Assembly (NCBI RefSeq): GCF_005281835.1
Contig: NZ_RZIS01000002.1
Location: forward strand, 744,001 to 808,000
Length of the DNA: 64,000 bases
From: Vibrio profundi
GTDB taxonomy: Bacteria; Pseudomonadota; Gammaproteobacteria; Enterobacterales; Vibrionaceae
Direction of reading: 5' to 3'
The notes beneath the pieces were generated by a model that saw nothing but the letters and a program-made list of their open reading frames with translations, made no database searches and was not told the origin of the DNA. The position numbers were made by a program, and so were the translations under genes. Shown here piece after piece: positions 1-8,266 of this stretch (position 1 is the first letter of the stretch; each line of letters opens with the position of its first letter).

Positions 1-86
1 ATTTGTAAAATATATGATTGTTTGAGTGATAAACAGCCTAATGTTGTTATGAAAGCTTTTGAGTAGTAAGTCTATATACGCAGTGT

Positions 87-2048
87 TTAACCAAACAGCG
101 CTTTGATTTCGTCTAACACTTCTGGGTTGGCGATGGCACCAATGTTTTTGACTTCTTGTCCATGCACAATTTGTTTGACCGCCAATTCCACCAACTTACC
201 TGACTTGGTTTTAGGGATCTGACTAATTGCATAGATTGATTTTGGAACATGACGTGGCGAGCACTGAGTGCGAAGCAGTGTTCGAATCGATTGAGCAAGC
301 TCCTCGTCGAGTTGGTGGCCGCTAGAAGTTTGAACGAACAAGACAATAGATTCATCGTTTTGCTCTTTACGGCCGACAGCAATTGAATCGGTAATTTGCG
401 GCATCGTGTTGACTTGTTGGTAGATTTCACCGGTGCCAATGCGTACACCCCCAGGGTTGAGTGTGGTATCGCTTCGGCCATAAAACAGCATGCCTCCGCG
501 GCTTGTTAGCATGACATCATCCCCGTGGTGCCAAATAGCTTCGAATTTATCCCAATAAGCGTGGTGGTATTTCTCGCCGTTATCGTTCCAGAACCCAATA
601 GGTTGATTCGGAAAACTATTACTGCAGGCAAGTTCGCCCCGGCTATCAATAACCTTGGTTTGATCTTCAGCGATCACAGCGACATCTAGCCCTAGAGCGG
701 CCCCTTGGCATTCTCCTCTGAATACTGGGCTAATCGGATTGCCAAGCACAAAACAGCCACAGATATCGGTTCCACCTGAAATTGACGCTAAGTGTAAATC
801 GGTTTTGATGTTCTGGTACACGAAATCAAACTGCTCGGGGTAGAGTACTGAACCTGTCGAGCATAGCGTTTTTAGGCTTGATAAGTTGTGTTGGTGCATT
901 GGTGAGTAACCCGACTTTTGTAACGCTTCCAAATATTTAGCTGAGGTACCAAATAGCGTAATTTGGTGAGCCTCTGCAAATTGCCACAAACTGCCTTCAG
1001 TGGGATACATTGGGCTGCCATCGTAGATTGCGAGCGTAGCGCCACCGGCGAGCGCAGAAACGTGCCAATTCCACATCATCCAACCGCAAGTGGTGTAATA
1101 AAACACACAATCATTGGGCTTGATATCGCAATGAAGTTGGTGCTCTTTCTGGTGATTGAGTAAGGTGCCACCGACTGCATGAACTATGCACTTAGGTTTT
1201 CCGGTCGTTCCTGAAGAATAAAGAATAAACAAAGGTTCGTTGAATCCGACTCGTGTAAACGACAGTGTTTGGTCTGGGTACTGGGTTAGTAGGTCACTCC
1301 AACTGAGCATATTGGATGCCTTGGGTACCGCCCGCGAGTAATCAATTTCACAGAGCGCCTGCAAGCTCGGTAGGCTGTTAGCAATAGATACGTTTTTGCT
1401 TTTCATGTCGAACGATTTGCCGTTAAATGTATAACCATTGCAACAGAAAAATGCTTTCGGCTTCACTTGGCTGAAGCGCTCGACTACGCTTTCGACTCCG
1501 AAATCTGGAGAGGTGGAAGTCCATACCGCCCCTAAGCTTGTAGTCGCCAGCATTGCAATGAGTGTTTCAGGGATATGAGGCAAATACCCGGCCACCACAT
1601 CGCCTTTTTCAACGCCTTGATCCTGTAACCATTGTTGTACAGCGGATACTTGCTGACACAGTTGCGACCATGTTAGCGATCGTTCTTCCGATAATTCATT
1701 ACTGAATATAACCGCTGTCTGATCTTTTAATTGAAGCGCATGTGACAGTAAATTCTCAGCGTAATTCACTTCGGCGTCCGGAAACCACAGCGTATCCCTA
1801 GCAGCGACATAATCTTGCCACTTTGATTGGCCTTCATCGCTTATTCGCCTCCCCTTGTCTCCAACAATATTGCAGAAATCCCACACCTCACTCCAAAAGG
1901 CGTCACTATTGCTCACCGACCAGTCGTGCAGTTGTTGATAGCTATCAAACGTATGTTGAGCTGGGCTAACTCGTTCGATAAATTGCTGCATATTTGATTG
2001 TTGGATTCGAGTTGGATCAGGTGACCAAATCGGTTGAGAGAGCGACAT
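87..2048 (-). CDS. aacS: Acetoacetyl-CoA synthetase
   Basis: This 653-residue acyl-CoA ligase of the ANL superfamily should convert acetoacetate, ATP and CoA to acetoacetyl-CoA in the cytoplasm. The phosphate-binding loop YSSGTTGKPK is at residues 277-286, and the C-terminal PKTKSGK segment carries the usual catalytic and acetylatable lysine. Length and the N-terminal extension fit acetoacetyl-CoA synthetases rather than acetyl-CoA synthetases. The ATG at 2048 is preceded by an AAGGAAAG ribosome site. It is divergent from phhA; acetoacetate is an end product of tyrosine catabolism, so the neighbours make metabolic sense. Substrate is inferred from family resemblance, not from active-site proof. 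Confidence 0.9.
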   Translation of the reverse strand: MSLSQPIWSPDPTRIQQSNMQQFIERVSPAQHTFDSYQQLHDWSVSNSDAFWSEVWDFCNIVGDKGRRISDEGQSKWQDYVAARDTLWFPDAEVNYAENLLSHALQLKDQTAVIFSNELSEERSLTWSQLCQQVSAVQQWLQDQGVEKGDVVAGYLPHIPETLIAMLATTSLGAVWTSTSPDFGVESVVERFSQVKPKAFFCCNGYTFNGKSFDMKSKNVSIANSLPSLQALCEIDYSRAVPKASNMLSWSDLLTQYPDQTLSFTRVGFNEPLFILYSSGTTGKPKCIVHAVGGTLLNHQKEHQLHCDIKPNDCVFYYTTCGWMMWNWHVSALAGGATLAIYDGSPMYPTEGSLWQFAEAHQITLFGTSAKYLEALQKSGYSPMHQHNLSSLKTLCSTGSVLYPEQFDFVYQNIKTDLHLASISGGTDICGCFVLGNPISPVFRGECQGAALGLDVAVIAEDQTKVIDSRGELACSNSFPNQPIGFWNDNGEKYHHAYWDKFEAIWHHGDDVMLTSRGGMLFYGRSDTTLNPGGVRIGTGEIYQQVNTMPQITDSIAVGRKEQNDESIVLFVQTSSGHQLDEELAQSIRTLLRTQCSPRHVPKSIYAISQIPKTKSGKLVELAVKQIVHGQEVKNIGAIANPEVLDEIKALFG

Positions 2049-2159
2049 AGATCTTTCCTTGGGTTGTCGATGTTTGTATCAGTTTTGTTATAAAACTTCC
2101 TGTTGTCAAAAAATGAAGGCTATTTTATTTCTATGATAAATAAGAAAAAATAAATTAAA

Positions 2160-2177
2160 TGTAAAATTATTGTTACG
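2160..2177 (+). promoter_or_regulatory. TyrR-box-like site upstream of phhA
   Basis: The sequence TGTAAA, six bases, GTTACG resembles the TyrR consensus TGTAAA-N6-TTTACA and keeps the invariant G and C separated by 14 bases. It lies about 90 bases upstream of phhA in the divergent aacS-phhA spacer. TyrR/PhhR-type regulators control phenylalanine hydroxylase genes in other gammaproteobacteria. The match is visible; binding is inferred. Confidence 0.4.
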
Positions 2178-2266
2178 GTTGTTTTTGGGTTGATATACGT
2201 AAGGGCATTGGCAGAAGTATTAGGAGTGGATAGGCTTAAAGTAACCCAAAAGCAAAGGAGGGGGTG

Positions 2267-3058
2267 ATGAGTAAATATCATTCCAAGCCAGTGAGTTCGG
2301 CAGGGATTGTCGACTGGAGTCACGAAGAAGATCAGATATGGCATGACCTTGTTTCACGTCAGCTCAAAGTGATTAAAAGCCGTGCAAGCAATGCTTATTT
2401 AGAAGGTTTGGAAATCTTAAATTTGTCGGAAGACAAAGTGCCACAATTACCTGATATCAATAAAATATTGATGGAGAAAACAGGGTGGCAAGTAGAGCCT
2501 GTGCCTGCATTGATCAATTTTGATCGGTTCTTTGGTTTGTTAGCAGAGAAAAAATTTCCAGTCGCAACGTTCCTACGTAGCCGAGAAGAATTCGATTACT
2601 TGCAAGAGCCGGACTTTTTCCATGAGATTTTTGGTCATTGTGCGATGCTAACGAATCCTGACTTCGCGGCCTTTACTCATAAATATGGACAACTTGGCGT
2701 GAATGCCAGCAGTAAAGAGAGGGTATATCTCGCGAGGTTGTATTGGTTTACTGTTGAGTTCGGGCTGGTTAAAGAAGGCGACGAGACCAAGATATACGGC
2801 GGCGGCATTTTATCTTCACCGGGTGAAACTGTGTACTCGTTAGACAGCGATACGCCGTCACGTCATGCTTTTGATATTAGTGACGTGCTAAGAACCCCTT
2901 ATCGAATCGATATCATGCAGCCTATTTACTTTGTGCTGAATGATATTGCGGATCTTTACAATTTGAGCCAAATGGATTTGATGGAGATTGTCCACCAAGC
3001 GATGGCTCTCGAACTTTACCCACCATTATTTGAACCAAAGGAAATAACTCATGCTTGA
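2267..3058 (+). CDS. phhA: Phenylalanine 4-monooxygenase
   Basis: This 263-residue protein is an aromatic amino acid hydroxylase of bacterial monomeric type. It hydroxylates phenylalanine to tyrosine using a tetrahydropterin and O2. The non-haem iron ligands are visible as His119 and His124 in [12 protein letters not shown] and Glu164 in [10 protein letters not shown] chose the ATG at 2267, with AAGGAGG six bases upstream; the GTG three bases earlier is an alternative. The gene overlaps phhB by 8 bases, indicating translational coupling. A TyrR-like box lies upstream. Confidence 0.95.
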   Translation: MSKYHSKPVSSAGIVDWSHEEDQIWHDLVSRQLKVIKSRASNAYLEGLEILNLSEDKVPQLPDINKILMEKTGWQVEPVPALINFDRFFGLLAEKKFPVATFLRSREEFDYLQEPDFFHEIFGHCAMLTNPDFAAFTHKYGQLGVNASSKERVYLARLYWFTVEFGLVKEGDETKIYGGGILSSPGETVYSLDSDTPSRHAFDISDVLRTPYRIDIMQPIYFVLNDIADLYNLSQMDLMEIVHQAMALELYPPLFEPKEITHA

Positions 3059-3386
3059 TGAACTACGTTGTGAGGCTTGCAGTGTTGATGCAATGGCATT
3101 ATCAAAAGAAGAACGGAACTTGCTACTGACTGAACTGAATGGCTGGGAAATGCTCGAAAGAGATTCCATCCCACAACTGGAAAAAGTCTATAAATTTAAG
3201 AACTTTAAATTAGCTTGGGCATTTAGTAATCAAATTGCACAATTGGCTGAAGACGAATTTCATCACCCCTCTATTTTACTTGAGTGGGGGAAAGTGACGG
3301 TCACTTGGTGGAGCCACTCAATAAAAGGCTTACACAAAAATGATTTTATCTGTGCAGCGAAGTGCGACTCTTTGCTAGCTGAATAG
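3051..3386 (+). CDS. phhB: Pterin-4a-carbinolamine dehydratase
   Basis: This 111-residue protein of the PCD/DCoH family dehydrates the 4a-hydroxy-pterin released by PhhA so the cofactor can be recycled. The active-site signature [11 protein letters not shown] followed by [14 protein letters not shown] shows the paired histidines and the third histidine of the family. Its start lies inside the end of phhA, so the two are certainly cotranscribed. An intrinsic terminator follows closely. Confidence 0.93.
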   Translation: MLDELRCEACSVDAMALSKEERNLLLTELNGWEMLERDSIPQLEKVYKFKNFKLAWAFSNQIAQLAEDEFHHPSILLEWGKVTVTWWSHSIKGLHKNDFICAAKCDSLLAE

Positions 3387-3405
3387 CTGAATCTAATTAC
3401 CTCTT

Positions 3406-3447
3406 AGCCTGATGATATTCCCCTTCAGATTTCATCAGGCTATTTTT
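3406..3447 (+). terminator. Intrinsic terminator of phhAB
   Basis: AGCCTGATGA (3406-3415) pairs with TCATCAGGCT (3432-3441) and is followed by a run of six T. The hairpin overlaps the stop codon of the convergent GGDEF/EAL gene, which makes for a very compact end between the two units. Confidence 0.8.
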
Positions 3448-5840
3448 TCTTCATAATAGCGCTCAATCGACGCGTTATTCTCACCATCATTGGCTTCTAA
3501 GGGGCGAACTTCTAATAGCTGATTGAGACCCTCTGCGCTGATTGGCTTGGATTTTAAATAGCCTTGAATGTAGTCGCAGCCAAAATCACTTAGGATGGAT
3601 AACTGCGACTCGGTTTCCACACCTTCTGCGACGACAGGTAAAGAGATCGTGTGCGCCATATTGATAATGGCTTCGCACAACTTGCCTGATTTATGCAGTG
3701 GCTTGTCGATATGCTCAATGAAGGTTTTGTCCATTTTTAGAATATCGATAGGGTAATCGCATAACACTGATAGCGATGAATAGCCTGATCCGAAATCATC
3801 CAGATACACGACTACGCCTAACGCTTTAATTTCTTCTAATGCGCGGACAGTGCACTCAGAATTGCTAAGAAGTAAAGATTCGGTGATTTCTATCCCAACC
3901 AGGTGAGCGGGGAATTTGGCCTTATCCAACACATCTAGCAAAGTATGAAGGATATGGTTGGATTCAAATTGTTTCGCTGAGACATTGATATTAATTCTAG
4001 GAACTTCAATGATCAGTGGGTTAAGCCAAAGCTGCTCCAGTACTCGGCAGGCCTCTTTCAGTACCCAATCGCCTATCTTGATAATCAACCCAGTCTCTTC
4101 TGCGATAGGAATAAAATCTACCGGGGAGATGTTGCCGTAATCTTTGTGATCCCAACGCAGCAGCGCTTCCAACCCTTTGAAAGTTTGTGTTTCTTGGCAA
4201 AAAATGGGTTGGTACGCTAGGGAAAGCTGTTGTAACTCAGTGGCCTGGGTGAGCTCTTGTTCTAAAGTAAAACGTTGTTTGGCTTGAACGTACATCGTCT
4301 CATCGAAAAATACGACGCCTTCATTGCTAGAACGCTTTGCCTTGTACATAGCCGTGTCGGCTTCACGGAGGATTTGCGCCAATGTATAGCTACGTTCCGT
4401 GACCAATGAAACCCCAATGCTGGCCCCTAAATGACAGGTGCGGCCATTAATACTGTACGGTAGGGAAAGTAGTTCATTGTATCGTTGAGCGATGACACTC
4501 AGAGTACTCTGTTGGACGTGATTAGCGAGGCACACCACAAATTCATCACCACCAAATCGGTAGCATTTGTCACCTTCCCGGGTATTGTTTTTTAGCCGCG
4601 ATGCCACTTGCTGCAACACCAAATCACCAATTAAATGTCCCATTGAATCATTAATGACTTTGAAGCGGTCTAAGTCGATAAATAACACGGCAAAACCGTC
4701 ATTCTCTGGCTGTTTGATAAGCTTTATCTTTTCTGAAAGGTGCTGATTGAGAGCCTGACGATTGTATAGCCCAGTCAAATCATCTTGTATTGCTTGCTGT
4801 TCAATGGAACGGGTTTTGTCTTCCACGAGCTTATTCGATATAGCGAGGCGATTGGCATAGAATTTTGCGCCCCACGCCACGGTAAAGGTCAGCAGTAGGA
4901 TTAAAGTGACGCAAGTGCCCCCATAAATTAGGGTGCTGTGGCTGTTGTCTAAGGTCGAGACTTCAATTCGCCAGTGGGTGTCTAAGATAGGAATGTAGAG
5001 GTCTTTGGTTCGGCTAACTTTGCGTTCTAACCCCGTTGTTCTAACTAAGTCGCTATTTAGATGTGATTGGAAAATCGGAGATGAGTCGGAAGAGTGGTAT
5101 ACCTTAATATTCAAAGATTGGGCGTTCACTTCGTCTTGCCAAGTGATCCCAAGAAACTCATAGAAAAGTATATTCGCGACGATGTAACCCTGAAGTTGGT
5201 CTTGCGTATCAATCACAGGAAGAAACAATTTACTGCCTAAGTAGCCTTCTTGCTCGGTTTCGGTGGCGACTAATGAACCTTTTTGCTGTGCACTTTTTAG
5301 TGCCGATAGATCCTTACAAGAAGAATCGATGCTAATACCAAGCGAGTCGCTACCTTCAAACTGAGGAGAGGCAAACAATACAGGGAAGATTCGATTAACG
5401 ATATCGCGATTGCATCGCTCTGACACATAAGGGTTAAAAAGCACTCGGTAGCCAAGTAACCCTTGTTGTTGGGCTTGGGACTCAAGTTTTGATATGTCAG
5501 AAAGTGGGGTACTTGGCGCCCATAATACGGATTGAACCCCGGAGTCGATCCCTGTTTTTTGATCTAGATAAAGCTGAAATTGTTCTTGGCTGGGTGTATT
5601 GGCATTGAGCATGAATGCTCGGGTCGAACTCATTAAGTCACTAAGAGACTCAAAAGAAGCGTTGAGCGATTTGATTTTGTTGTTGAACTGAATATCGAGT
5701 TGGTCTTGAATTCGCCTTGTTTCGTAAAAGCTAATCGTTAGGAAGCTGGCCACGGCGGTGAGAATACCGATAAACCAAATGAAGCTGACGGCTCTGTGAC
5801 TAAAAGAACGAAACAACGAATTAACCCAATGAATTATCAC
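3435..5840 (-). CDS. Membrane CHASE-GGDEF-EAL cyclic-di-GMP protein
   Basis: This 801-residue inner-membrane protein has an N-terminal membrane segment (about 17-38), a periplasmic CHASE-like sensor (about 75-290), a second segment (about 305-328), then GGDEF (about 350-510) and EAL (about 525-780) domains. GGDEF is intact (FGGDEFVVCL) and preceded by an REGD inhibitory site. The EAL domain keeps EALLR, DDFGSGYSS and EGVET. Both cyclase and phosphodiesterase chemistry are therefore possible; which dominates cannot be told. The start is a GTG without a strong ribosome site, so the exact N-terminus is uncertain. The ligand is unknown. Confidence 0.9.
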   Translation of the reverse strand: MIIHWVNSLFRSFSHRAVSFIWFIGILTAVASFLTISFYETRRIQDQLDIQFNNKIKSLNASFESLSDLMSSTRAFMLNANTPSQEQFQLYLDQKTGIDSGVQSVLWAPSTPLSDISKLESQAQQQGLLGYRVLFNPYVSERCNRDIVNRIFPVLFASPQFEGSDSLGISIDSSCKDLSALKSAQQKGSLVATETEQEGYLGSKLFLPVIDTQDQLQGYIVANILFYEFLGITWQDEVNAQSLNIKVYHSSDSSPIFQSHLNSDLVRTTGLERKVSRTKDLYIPILDTHWRIEVSTLDNSHSTLIYGGTCVTLILLLTFTVAWGAKFYANRLAISNKLVEDKTRSIEQQAIQDDLTGLYNRQALNQHLSEKIKLIKQPENDGFAVLFIDLDRFKVINDSMGHLIGDLVLQQVASRLKNNTREGDKCYRFGGDEFVVCLANHVQQSTLSVIAQRYNELLSLPYSINGRTCHLGASIGVSLVTERSYTLAQILREADTAMYKAKRSSNEGVVFFDETMYVQAKQRFTLEQELTQATELQQLSLAYQPIFCQETQTFKGLEALLRWDHKDYGNISPVDFIPIAEETGLIIKIGDWVLKEACRVLEQLWLNPLIIEVPRININVSAKQFESNHILHTLLDVLDKAKFPAHLVGIEITESLLLSNSECTVRALEEIKALGVVVYLDDFGSGYSSLSVLCDYPIDILKMDKTFIEHIDKPLHKSGKLCEAIINMAHTISLPVVAEGVETESQLSILSDFGCDYIQGYLKSKPISAEGLNQLLEVRPLEANDGENNASIERYYEEKIA

Positions 5841-5987
5841 TGGAAGTTATAATAGTGATAAAGTGATTAATTGCAAATGATAATTGTTGCTGTTTGTGGT
5901 TTTATAGAATTGGTTCAATAAGGCAGCGTAATACACCGCCTTATTTGCAGAAGCGCAACCGGAATAAGCGTGGCTTCTGGCTGGTTA

Positions 5988-7247
5988 CTAGCGTGCTAAC
6001 TTGTGGTGAGCTCGTGAGAAATGGCCCGCACAGAATGCACCAACAATAGATAGCTCACCCGCTAAACATAAAGCCGCACATACTTCTGCTAGTGCTTGCG
6101 AATTGCCATTACCATGCAAACCCATCAGATCCAGACACGCTTTTTGGCTAGGTAAACCAGTGCCGCCGCCGACAGTACCCAGCATTAGATTAGGAAGGGT
6201 AACACTTGCGTAGAGATCGCCTTTTTTATTCAGCTCCATACGCGTCATACCAATGGCAGACTCTGCCACACATGCGGCGTCTTGCCCGCACGCAATATAA
6301 AGCGCCGCTAACGCATTAGCATAATGAGCGTTGATACCAATGGTGCCACTTAATGCTCCACCAACGGTCGTCATTTGACCGAACTGAACCATTTTTTCAG
6401 GTGTGGTATGCAGGTACTTTTTAACCAGCTCTGCAGGAATATGAACTTCAGCGGTCACTTTTTTTCCACGAACACTGCGTAGCGTCTGAGAGTTGGCTTT
6501 TTTGTCGCCGGATAGGTTTCCGTCTAAAAATGCGTATTCAGGCTGAACGGGAGTATGGTTAATGATGTATTCAAAAACAGCATTGGTCGCGATAGTTACC
6601 ATGTTCTGACCAGAGGCGTCGCCAGTCAAAAACTCAAACACTAAATAAACATGGTTGCCTTCAATATTAATATTGATGTCGGTCAGCCTACCGTGAGAAG
6701 TGGTGGCTTCTGCGAGTTCCTTAAAGGTTTCGTATTGCGTGACCGCCCACGCGACAAACTGACCTGCTTCCACTAAACCGTAGAAAGCAAAACCAGGAGT
6801 GCGAGTTACCCCTTCATTGAGCAGCATTGCACTTGCGCCACCACATGCCGTTAATAGCTGGGAACCTCTGTTATAAGAAGCAACCAACGCCGCTTCGGTT
6901 GTCGCTAAAGGAACTAAATAATCCCCCTTGGCAAACAGGCCGTTTACACGTAATGGCCCTGCGATACCAACAGGAACATTTACTGTGCCAATAAAGTGCT
7001 CGATATTTTTTTCGTACACGTGGCACTGCTGTTGAGTATGTGGATCGAGCAGTTCAGCTTGAGCTTCAGAGTTGTCAATGGCAGACCATCTACGTCCAAT
7101 GTTCTTTTCCGTTAGAAAAGGGCTCGGAGTCAGTTTATTGGTTGGCTTGTCAAAATGAGGTTCGAGTTTTAACTCTAATTCGTCTGCGGAGATGTCGCCC
7201 CCTAAGATGGATACATAGTCACGGCGGTGCAGATTCAGTTTAGGCAT
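5988..7247 (-). CDS. mvaA: 3-hydroxy-3-methylglutaryl-CoA reductase
   Basis: This 419-residue HMG-CoA reductase interconverts HMG-CoA and mevalonate. Visible catalytic elements are the Glu in TTEAALVASYNRG, the Lys in GNLSGDKKANSQ, the Asp in CGQDAACVAES and the C-terminal His of GHFSRAHHK. DASGQNMVTIAT is the nucleotide-binding segment. The layout fits the class I catalytic domain without a membrane anchor. I chose the ATG at 7247 (MPKLNLHRR). An in-frame ATG at 7364 would add 39 residues including a CSNC motif; neither start has a good ribosome site. No other mevalonate-pathway gene is in the window. Confidence 0.9.
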   Translation of the reverse strand: MPKLNLHRRDYVSILGGDISADELELKLEPHFDKPTNKLTPSPFLTEKNIGRRWSAIDNSEAQAELLDPHTQQQCHVYEKNIEHFIGTVNVPVGIAGPLRVNGLFAKGDYLVPLATTEAALVASYNRGSQLLTACGGASAMLLNEGVTRTPGFAFYGLVEAGQFVAWAVTQYETFKELAEATTSHGRLTDININIEGNHVYLVFEFLTGDASGQNMVTIATNAVFEYIINHTPVQPEYAFLDGNLSGDKKANSQTLRSVRGKKVTAEVHIPAELVKKYLHTTPEKMVQFGQMTTVGGALSGTIGINAHYANALAALYIACGQDAACVAESAIGMTRMELNKKGDLYASVTLPNLMLGTVGGGTGLPSQKACLDLMGLHGNGNSQALAEVCAALCLAGELSIVGAFCAGHFSRAHHKLAR

Positions 7248-7418
7248 AGTGGTACAACGTAAATAATTTGCGCTGATTTTACCGAGGAAAATCTCAGAAA
7301 CAAGCACTGGATATAAGGAGTTACAGTTTGAACAGGTTTTCGAGGTAAATCGCGGTATTTTCATACATATTTGGCTAATTTGTTAACCAAGTATTCGCGA
7401 TATATAAAACGAAAAACG

Positions 7419-7724
7419 TTATATGTGAATGTCGAGAAGGCTACCAATCATTTCATTGTTTCGTTCTACCACACTGGCACCGATACGGTTATAACTCGAA
7501 CTCTGGTTGAGTTTCATTAAAGCGTCGGTTTGGGATGCGGGGGGAGGCGATGACTTTTCTTCATTTTTCACTTCCTCTTTTTGAGGCTCGATTTTGTTGA
7601 AAGAAAGGTCGTTTCGTTCTTGCTCTTGTTGGGCTGCTTGGTTTGCTTCAAGCGCAGCTTCTTCAGCCATTTTTGATGACTGTTGAATGAGCTGATAACC
7701 AGATTGCACACCCGAAATTGGCAT
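7419..7724 (-). CDS. Small hypothetical protein with disordered middle
   Basis: This 101-residue protein has no function I recognise. The N-terminus (ISGVQSGYQLIQQSSKMAEEAA) is helical, residues about 30-70 are rich in Glu, Gln, Lys and Pro and probably disordered, and the C-terminus ERNNEMIGSLLDIHI is again helical. This layout is reminiscent of small flagellar or secretion-associated proteins, but that is only a resemblance. The ATG has an AGAGGT ribosome site seven bases upstream. Confidence 0.65.
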   Translation of the reverse strand: MPISGVQSGYQLIQQSSKMAEEAALEANQAAQQEQERNDLSFNKIEPQKEEVKNEEKSSPPPASQTDALMKLNQSSSYNRIGASVVERNNEMIGSLLDIHI

Positions 7725-7817
7725 AAATACCTCTAAGCAATAACTTACCTAGTAAGTTTAGAACGGCGAAAAAATGTACGCAATGTTCTGAGCTGAAATA
7801 TTCGTTTTTTGTATGGA

Positions 7818-7979
7818 TTAATTGAACAGCGCTGAAATAACAGAGTGCTCTTCATCGGTCACTAAATCTGAAGGTTGTACATCTAATGATTGATGTATTT
7901 CACCTTGTAGCGACTTCAGCTGCTGAGGGGTCAGTAATTGTATTTGTTGTTTTAATGCTTCAAATTGTTGTGTATTCAT
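7818..7979 (-). CDS. Small hypothetical helical protein (53 aa)
   Basis: I call the ATG at 7979, which has AAGGTGAG upstream and gives a 53-residue Gln-rich, predicted helical protein (MNTQQFEALKQQIQLLTPQQ...). An upstream in-frame ATG at 8102 would give 94 residues but lacks a ribosome site. The N-terminal pattern QQFEALKQQIQLLTPQQ resembles short N-terminal segments seen before some transposases, but no transposase body follows. Function unknown. Confidence 0.5.
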   Translation of the reverse strand: MNTQQFEALKQQIQLLTPQQLKSLQGEIHQSLDVQPSDLVTDEEHSVISALFN

Positions 7980-8266
7980 CGCGCTCACCTTTTCTGCTCG
8001 ATTGATAACGGCACCATCGAGAAAATTACTTCTTAGGGTATTGGTTTTTAAGCACTGAAAAATGTTGGATTGTGAGTGAGGTCCTTTCATAACAAAACTC
8101 ATTTTCCAAATGATGAATCTACTATAAATTGCAGCGGTCGTTTTTTGTCCGAGAATTGTCAGGCAAGGTCAACAAAACGTCAACCTAACCGAATGTCAAC
8201 ATAAGTCTTTGAAAAGTGCGTATGACACGTGACTGAAGTTGAGTGATTGATGTCTCTAAATTGAAA

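Noticed and set aside
1..86. Left edge before aacS
   Set aside because: Only AT-rich sequence; no partial gene or terminator could be supported.
2208..2215. TTGGCAGA, the complement of the guaC leader loop, near phhA (also at 63834)
   Set aside because: An 8-mer is expected about twice in this window by chance on both strands, so no antisense pairing is claimed.
5917..5945. AATAAGGC/GCCTTATT hairpin downstream of the HMG-CoA reductase gene
   Set aside because: The stem is short and AT-rich with an 13-base loop and no clear T run; too weak to list as terminator.
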